Shown one piece after another: positions 56,631-64,000 of a stretch of DNA of 64,000 nucleotides. The first letter of the stretch is position 1, and every line of letters begins with the position of its first letter. The position numbers were made by a program, and so were the translations under genes. Where the stretch lies: the NCBI RefSeq assembly GCF_010093535.1, contig NW_022985178.1, forward strand, positions 859,853 to 923,852, written 5' to 3'. The notes under the pieces are model-generated. The model saw only the letters and a list, made by a program, of their open reading frames with translations. It had not been told where the DNA came from and searched no databases. Source of the DNA: Lindgomyces ingoldianus (taxonomy: Eukaryota > Ascomycota > Dothideomycetes > Pleosporales > Lindgomycetaceae).

Positions 56631-59187
56631 ATGCTTCTCCCTGTACTCCTGAGCACTTCTTTCGGCCTGGCATCGGCGCGAATATATCCGTACATGTATG
56701 GAGTGCCGAGGTTTCCAGATACCGACATCAATCAAGTCGCAATAGTCCCTGATGTCACGGCAGTGGAAAATACCACGACCCCCTCCAACTCGACTCAGGC
56801 TCCTCCCCCATCCTCCGCCCCAACCGCTCCAGCGACACCCGGTCTTGCAGAGCCATGCGCTGTTGTCAGTAGCGCCATTGCAGCATTGCCATCTGGAGCT
56901 CGAAAGGTCGTCCCGGCAGAACTTGGGCTTATGTGCCTTCAGTCCGTTCCCCTCGACAAGGACGGAAATATAAAATTAATTGACGACCTCAAGCTCTATC
57001 TACAATGGCAGTCGAATTTGGCCTACCTCAAAAACCCACCCCCGGAGTACACGGAGGACCCGGTGGATGTGATTGGGGAAATGGAAAGCATGCAGAAACA
57101 ACTCTCATCTGGCGGATACAGGAATGAGTACGACTTCCAGTTAGATCTCATGACGCTCTTCAATCGTGCATACGACAACCACTTGGCATGGCAACCAGAC
57201 ATTCTTGCTGGCGCAATGCAGTTCCAACGACTAGCCGGAACTGAACTTGTCTCTGTGTCTTCTGATGGCGTTGCTCTTCCAGAAATCTTTGCATATCGCG
57301 ACTTTCAGCTAGCCCAGAATGATAGCTCGTTCAAGCCATCTCCTGTTAGGACGATCAATGGTCAAGGAGTGGAAGAATACCTTAAAACTGTTGCTCCACA
57401 AGCTGATTTCCATGATGCCGATACTCGATGGAACGCTCTATTCCCAAGCCAACCTCTCATCGCTTCAGGGTCGACTTTCCTGGGGTCCTTCCGATCTGGA
57501 AGATATACGGGACCTAACACGACCATGTCTTTTGCAAACGGAACCACTCGCTCCGTAATGAACGTTGCTGTCGTTTTTGCCAATTTTACTGGGGTCGATA
57601 GCGGGGAGAAGTTCTTCAGCAAGTTCTGCACAGGACCACAGCCTACCACAACGAGCACTGCCACATCCACCGCATCGAGTACTTCAACGGCAATGCCATC
57701 TCATACTGGCTATCCCAAGGCAATCATTATTCACCCTAACCTTTCTTTAGGAGGTTACTGGATCAATAACACTGGCTATGAAGTATGCATGCAAGGAGAC
57801 ATTACGTATCATTTTCTAACACTGCTTTAGGATGTGGCAGTTCTCAGCATCCCCAGCTATGAATCACCCGATGTGCAACTCTTCCAAAACATCATGCGCG
57901 ACTTTATCAGGATGTCCGTTCAAGCCAAGAAGACGAAACTTATTTTCGATCTCCGTGGGAATGGTGGTGGGAATGCTATCCTCGGTTATGATTCCTTCAA
58001 ACAGGTCTTCCCCCAGCGCGAGCAAGAACCGTTTGGCGCTACTCGGTATCGCGCCAATGCAGCTATGAACATCACGGGTCAAATGACAAGCGACTTCGAC
58101 GCTGGGACAACCTATGTCCAAGGCAATGCAACCGCCTTCGCTGACAACTTCAACGGCACGACACCAAGCGACATTGTCCTGTTCACAGCCGGATTTAACT
58201 ATCAACATCAGCTGGATATTAACCACCAGAAGATCGACTCGTGGGCGCAGATGTTTGGACCTGCGCAACATAATGGAGACTCGTTCACAAACACCATTCG
58301 GTATAATTTCAGTGACGAGCCGAGCTATACGTATCCCGGTTTTTCGGTCATCGGATTCCTGAATAATACGAACGAGACGAATACACCCCAGCCTTTCAAA
58401 GGCGAAAATATTGTCATGGTAAGTATTTCAATCAAACGAGGTTTTGCATTGATCCTAAACTTCCTCAGTTGCATGATGGCATGTGCTCCTCAACCTGCAC
58501 CATCGTCTCCGAGTTATTGAAGAATCAAGGGGGCGTGCGAACCATCGCAGTTGGGGGACAGCCCAAATTCGGCCCGATGCAAGGTATCGGAGGTACCAAG
58601 GGCGCCCAGAACTTTCAATGGGACGATATACAAGTTCGGTCTCAAATTATCTTCTTGTGAGGGATACCCTAGCCTTGTCGATTTCGACCTGCATGTATTC
58701 AACTTTGAGCTGACTTCAAGGCAGTCTTGGCAGTCCCGAGCAACAAGCTGCATGGAATAAGACAGAGCTTGGCAAAACAGCGTTTGCGACACAGCTTTTC
58801 AGACGTTCCGCCTACTCAGGAGATCGTGCAGCTGGCGGTATCAACTTGCGAGACAACTTGCGCAAAGATGATGCATCGCAAACCCCACTCGAATTCATTT
58901 ATGAGGCTGCAGACTGCAGGATGTGGTTCACAGCGCCGATGATTAACGATGTTACCGAGGTTTGGAAGGGTGTTGTGGATCGGATGTGGAGAAACACGAG
59001 TTGTGTGCAAGGCAGCACAGGTGATGCCAGCAGTGTATCCGCCGGAGGGCAGAACAAAAGCGGAAGTGTGCCACCACCGCCGCTGCAGAAGGGATCAGAG
59101 TCGGTCGCGCGCGAAACGGGACACTCTGCAGGGTCCCTCGGATGGAGTTTCATCGTCGCCGTTGGTGTATCTTTGTTATTCTTGTAG
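56631..59187 (+). CDS. Secreted, probably GPI-anchored S41-family peptidase
   Basis: Four exons: 56631-57782, 57831-58418, 58469-58656 and 58725-59187, 796 aa. ATG 56631 gives a signal peptide (MLLPVLLSTSFGLASA). A Pro/Ser/Thr spacer precedes the N-terminal domain. The S41 core follows: VAVLSIPSYES, KLIFDLRGNGGGNAI, and LHDGMCSSTCTIVSELL with the likely nucleophile Ser in the SST turn, as in C-terminal-processing/CPAF-like peptidases. Many N-glycosylation sites (NNT, NTTM, NFS) fit secretion. The last ~20 residues are hydrophobic (GWSFIVAVGVSLLFL) after a small-residue Ser/Gly stretch, the usual GPI signal. The third intron (donor GTGAGG, acceptor GGCAG) is the least certain join; the flanking exons are well supported. 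Confidence 0.85.
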
Positions 59188-59995
59188 TAAGTTTGGATAT
59201 CCCTCACGTGGTTATGGTTTCACGAATTATCAATTTTATTATCTTTCCCTTGATTTCGTTCGTCGTATTTGCCGATGCAAACTTTCACAATCACATGTGG
59301 GTTGTCAGCTCAGCGCACTGCAATTGGCTGTCATAGGTGAAGAAGCTGTGCTGTGGTCCCGAGAATGTGGGTTGGGCACGGAATCACAGGGGCGAGTATT
59401 CCTCCGTAGCCTAAATGGTTGCGCCATGCAGGTAAGATATCCTTGCCAGGAATTTGCGGACAGGCCACCGTCTGAGAAAGTTTGATTCAAAGCTATGAAT
59501 AGGGCACAAGAGACGCTCGTTAGTTGTTAGTTGGTTTAACACTATCAATTCAGTCGATGAGAGGATGGTAGCCCTCAAAGACATTCTGGTTCAGTCCCTC
59601 GCGAGATTCGCGTGCCACTTTCGAGCCACGACCTTATCCCACTCACCGATCAGCCTCACCACCCAAGTTGTTGAAGTCTTGGAAGTAAAATATTGAAGGA
59701 TCGATTTGTCGGACGACGTTGCAGGGTCGCTAAGACGGGTGGCGGAGAACCACCCGCAAGCGCGAGCTTGACATCCTGGCCGTGACAACCACACTAGGGT
59801 CTACCTAAAGGCTCGCGAAGTGCGCAAATTCCTTCAATAGCTGAGGGGCCCCGGATTGTCGGTACTACTCTCTTCCCTGTCTTTCTGTCATCCTGTCATC
59901 CCGTCCAACACCGGCACCCGTTCGTCCCGTCACATTCTCTTCTGGTCTGCAGGAGCCGATCTTTGTCTCTCACTGGAATTGAGAGGGATTTCGAG
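59188..59995. other. Intergenic and permease leader
   Basis: No gene is supported. The final ~130 bp are pyrimidine-rich, as expected for the permease promoter. Confidence 0.45.
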
Positions 59996-61807
59996 ATGGC
60001 AGAATCCAATGGTAAAGCCGAAGCTCAAAGCTCTTCAATGGAATTCAATAAGATGAGATACAGCCTCGATGGTGTTGAAGAGGCGGAAGGCCAGGACGAT
60101 GAGTACTCCAGGGCAAATCCGGCGAGGCCGGGGTTTACCAAGTTTGACCAGAAGGATATGTGGAGGATGGGCAAGTTGCAAGAATTGAAGGTTGGTCTTC
60201 TCTAATGCAAAGACAGAGTCGCCGCATTGCCCTCACTCCTCCAACAATGCACACATTGACCCAACGTAGAGGAACTATCGTCCGCTGTCTGCGCTGAGTT
60301 TTGCCGTCGTCCTCACAGCCGTGTGGGAGTTTCTTCTCATCGCCAACACCCAGGGTCTTGTCGATGGAGGTGTTGCTGGAGTCTTCTGGTCATATATCTG
60401 GACATTCATCGGCTTTGGCTTCGTTGAGCTGAGCCTGGCGGAGATGGCTTCAATGGCCCCTATTTCGGGCGGGCAATATCATTGGGTAAGTTCCTATAGC
60501 CTCTTCTAACACTCTCCTAATATCAAGGCAGGTTTCCGAGTTTGCGCCTCCAAAATTCCAGCAGTTTCTCTCCTACATGGTGGGCTGGATGTCGACGCTT
60601 TCATGGCAAGCAGGCAATGCTTCAGGGTCGTACTTAACTGGCACTATCGTTCAGGCTCTTCTCGTCGTCAACTATCCTACTTATGAGCCTCAGAGGTGGC
60701 AGGGTACGCTTCTGGTATTTGCGATGGTATTGGTACTTTTCATTGTCAACATCTGGGGTGCCCAGATCTGGCCTAGGATTCAGAATGGGCTATTAATCCT
60801 CCATGTGCTCGCCTTCCTCGCAGTTATCATCACGCTCTGGGTCATGGCTCCTCATCGGAGTGCAAAATCGGTCTTTACAGAATTCACAAATATGGGAGGC
60901 TGGTCAACCATGGGGCTGAGCCTTATGGTTGGTCAGATTACGGCTATCTATTCTATGTTAGGTGAGCACCACTTCAGATGCGTACGTTAATTTTATCGGC
61001 TAACGAGCAAAACAAGGATCGGACGCTACCGCACATATGGCTGAGGAAGTCCGCGATGCAGGCCGCTACGTGCCGATTTCTCTGTTCTGGTCTTATGTCG
61101 GCAATGGTATCATGGCAATCATCTTCCTCATCACATACCTCTTCAGTATCGACGACGTTGAAGCCGCACTAGATGATCCGACGACCTATCCTTTCATCTA
61201 CGTCTTCAAATCCGCCGTGAGTACGGCCGGTGTCAATGCCCTTACTATCATCGTCCTCATTCTCGTCATTGCCGCAAACATATCATTCAATGCATCCACG
61301 GCTCGTCAAACTTTCGCTTTCGCGCGCGACAGAGGCTTGCCATTCAGCAAGTGGATCGGTCATGTCGATGCCGGAAAAGAGATTCCCGCCAACGCGATCA
61401 TCTTGACATGCGTTTTTACTATGCTCCTTTCACTTATCAACATTGGGTCGACGACCGCCTTCAACGCTATTATATCACTGCAGGTCGTCGCACTCATGAC
61501 AACGTATACCGTATCTATAGGCTGCGTGTTGTACCGTCGTATCACACATCCTGACCTTATCCCAACCGCCCGCTGGAGCTTAGGCAAATGGGGTGTGCCG
61601 GTAAATTGCCTTGGTCTTGCGTATGTCTCTTTCGTCTTCTTCTGGTCTTTTTGGCCGAACGAAACGCCTGTTGCATTGGACACCTTCAACTGGGCTGTGG
61701 TAATGTACGTGGGAGTTTTAGTTCTGAGTCTTCTTATGTATATTTTCCAAGGGAGAAAGGTGTACAATGGCCCGGTTACGGAGATAAGGGCTTCCAGACT
61801 AGATTAA
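59996..61807 (+). CDS. APC-family amino acid/choline/GABA permease
   Basis: Four exons, 59996-60190, 60270-60485, 60532-60961 and 61017-61807 (introns 79, 46 and 55 nt), give 543 aa with about twelve membrane helices. Family marks are the first helix after RNYRPLSALSFAVVLTAVWE, LVDGGVAGVFWSYIWTFIG, ELSLAEMASMAPISGGQYHW before intron 2, and the ATAHMAEEVRDAGRYVP loop, ending in a short cytosolic tail. It resembles fungal GABA permease (Uga4) and choline transporter (Hnm1) proteins of the plasma membrane or vacuole; the exact substrate cannot be told. The hydrophilic N-terminus carries acidic and Ser residues typical of ubiquitin-regulated transporters. Confidence 0.9.
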
Positions 61808-62927
61808 GGGGGTTGAAAGGGCGACGAAAACTTATATACCAGCCTCAATAATATATCGTAGATAGGAAGGAATTGTGGTAGTTTGTGCATGAAGAATAAT
61901 CTTCGAGAAAGAGTGTATACACAGCCTTGTTGTACGCATTAGAATCGCCTTCAGGCCGGATGAGTATGAGACGTTTTAGGACATCGCTAATAGCAACCAT
62001 CGTTCGATGTTGCCCAACGCCATGGCTCCTCGGCGCTGGCGTTCGTGAAAGCAGCCGCCAGGCCGCGCACGTTCTCGGGGATGGAACGAGGCTGGAAAAC
62101 GACTTTGACCGAACGCCTAAGCGCGTAGGGTGTCCGAAGTCCGGCGCTTCCCTGAAATGGCGCAATCACAGCGCTCGAGTGGATGACTAGCGGGTGATCC
62201 TCGTCGGATGCACGAACACGACTGCCGTCTGCTGAGTGGATTTGCCGAATCCTTACGATCCCTAATTTGAACTTAATGAAGGATAGTATTGGAGGGAAAT
62301 GGGAAGGCTGCATGAAGCGAGGGGTGCAGGGAGCGCATCCTGCATGACAATTTGGACCTCCGCATTGGGACGCTATTTCAAGCCACTAATTGTTGGAGAA
62401 TTGGGTCCGAGGAGAGCAACAGAGAGGCCTGAAGATTGTCGCTGGCCTTTGTGCAAGAATAACAAGAATAGAGTAGTTGGTGCAACTGTAGTACAAAAGG
62501 TCAGCTTCCTCTCCGGGACTCGATCCTCGGCACCTAATTGCTTACGACAGTGCAGCACACGGACACCCCTCAAGGACTGGCCTGCTGACGGTTGATAACG
62601 TCCAGCCTACTGGAACGGGCCGGGCCAATCCTTTACGAACTTCGCACATCCTTCTGTGCTCCGACAAACAGGAGCGCGATCTGAGGGCTCCAATCCAACT
62701 GACTTGCCGGGCGCACAAGAATTATCGGTGTGCAACAACGTGTCGAGGGAACACGAATTTCTTGTGAAGCACTGTTAAAAAGACATGGTTTCGCATTAGC
62801 CCTATTTCTCCATTCTTAGCCCACTGTTCAAACCGCCGATGTCGTGCCCTCTTTAATTCGATCCCTCCCGTCGCTCCGCCCTTCCCGCACTGACTAGCCT
62901 CGAGAGGACAGTTGTAGATGAGTGTTC
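61808..62927. other. Intergenic, nothing recognised
   Basis: Frames on both strands (61987-62313 minus, 62299-62595 plus) have no family signature. The last ~150 bp hold the promoter of the membrane-protein gene. Confidence 0.45.
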
Positions 62928-64000
62928 ATGGCAGATGCTGAGGCTACTCCAACGCCGACCGGACTGCCTCCGGGCATATCGAAACCTCTGGCGGGTATCA
63001 GCAGTACAGATCAAAGCGGACTCATTGCGATTTTGACGGGGTTTGCGTTGGGATTGGTGTTGCTTTCGATTGCTGTGAGGATATTCGTAAGGCGTGGTCT
63101 TGGCGTGTATCGAGTCGATGATTATACCTTCTTTGCTGCATCGGTGAGTCCGCTCCTGTGCTCTTAGACCTAAAGCCGTACAAGCCTAACCCATGGTAGA
63201 TATTCGCCATCGTGCAAGCATCGCTGGTGTTCCGGGAGCTGCAACAAGGGTTGGGGAAACTCGAAGAGAACATCAATCCATCGCATATTCCCACGATTGA
63301 GAAGGTACGATCCTCTACTCTGGTAATGGCAGTAGTTGCGATACTAAGGCTCTACAGCTTTCGTTCGTCGCAGATCTCTTCTACATCACCACTTTATTCC
63401 TCTCGAAATGCTCGACCTCTTTCCTCTTCCTCTACTTAACCCCTGGCCGAGCGCACATGCGTGCCATATGGCTTGCAATTGCAGCTTCAGTGACGTGGCT
63501 TGTATCATCTATCATGCTTGAGGCGATTCGGTGTCACCCAAATCGACCGTGGACAGACGATATGGCGACTTGCACAAACTCTTTTGCCAGATGGGCGTTT
63601 ATTGCGAGCTTCGACACGCTGATTGAAATCGGCATTGTATCGCTTTCAGTATACATAGTCTGGGGACTCCAGATGTCTTTCGGAAGCAAAATGATCGTAG
63701 TAGGGGCATTTTCGTGTCGAATACCGTAAGCAACCCCTTAACAAATACCCCCTGTCTGCACCTCTTTTAACAAATCCAGAAACATCGCCTTCTCCCTCAC
63801 CCGTCTCGTATTCCTCAATCGCCCCTTCGAACCCGCCACATCCCACCTCTGGGATTCCCGGGTCGTATCTGCCACCCAACTCGCCATCGGCTATAGCATC
63901 ATAGCCTCCATTATCCCGTACCTAAAACCGTTCATGATGGCGTACGAACGCCCAGAAACCTCGCGTGCGTCGCACTACCCCTCTGGCCGCTCCGGTGGCT
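62928..64000 (+). CDS. Rhodopsin-fold (PTH11-like) integral membrane protein, 5' part
   Basis: Exons 62928-63143, 63200-63304, 63358-63725 and 63780 to beyond the window edge; all joins keep one frame. Translated helices include SGLIAILTGFALGLVLLSIA, the VDDYTFFAAS loop after helix 1, LSFVADLFYITTLFLSKCST, ASVTWLVSSIMLEAI, CTNSFARWAFIASFDTLIEI and IGYSIIASIIPYLKPFM. The Asp-Asp-Tyr after helix 1 and the Cys-x-Asn before a later helix are usual for the fungal rhodopsin domain family (PF20684), which includes PTH11-type receptors. No N-terminal CFEM domain is present. The C-terminus lies outside the window. Confidence 0.88.

Noticed and set aside
62299..62595. 98-codon plus-strand frame between permease and membrane-protein genes
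   Set aside because: No recognisable motifs and an opposing frame of similar length on the minus strand.

Overview
The window is nuclear DNA of a filamentous ascomycete. Genes carry short introns (about 44-89 nt) with GT...AG ends and CTAAC/CTGAC-like branch sites. Families present include HET, NACHT-ankyrin, DUF2235, LysM/CBM18, Rsa3 and PTH11-like rhodopsin-fold proteins. Two AT-rich blocks look scarred by repeat-induced point mutation (RIP). A Leotiomycete is my best guess, at low confidence.

Layout. 1-2.6 kb is an AT-rich RIP block holding a decayed Fot1/pogo element. 2.7-5.8 kb has an ankyrin gene, a broken LysM/chitin-binding gene and a long-TIR foldback MITE. 6.5-15.1 kb carries a GNAT acetyltransferase, a DUF2235 hydrolase-like gene and a HET gene. 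16.2-21.9 kb is housekeeping: RSA3, then SKI3 present as two divergent genes that share one promoter. 22-25.3 kb is gene-poor and contains a dispersed ~37-bp repeat family. 25.3-30.2 kb is a three-exon NACHT-ankyrin (NLR-like) gene with 28 near-identical ankyrin units. 32-40.8 kb has a DUF726 (Mil1/TMCO4-like) lipase-fold gene, an orphan NLR-type N-terminal domain gene and a second HET gene. 41.3-42.3 kb is a dead ankyrin gene. 42.9-50.6 kb has a MYND/DUF4470 gene, an F-box-like gene and a multidomain RNA end-processing enzyme (2H phosphoesterase, EEP nuclease, poly(A)-polymerase-like nucleotidyltransferase, MJ1316 domain). 50.9-56.6 kb is a gene graveyard with a formamidase relic, two BTB relics and a 124-bp direct repeat. 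56.6-64 kb has a secreted, probably GPI-anchored S41 peptidase, a GABA/choline-type permease and the 5' part of a rhodopsin-fold membrane protein.

How the genes fit together. SKI3 halves and RSA3 are core RNA functions (exosome-linked mRNA decay and 60S assembly). The two HET genes, the NACHT-ankyrin gene and the orphan N-terminal-domain gene make a loose nonself-recognition neighbourhood across 12-41 kb. The most striking observation is the SKI3 split: the 285-aa and 1148-aa products add up to the size of one normal Ski3, as if the promoter plus N-terminal exons had been inverted in place. Exon models come from reading splice signals and reading-frame continuity by eye; none was checked by alignment or transcripts.
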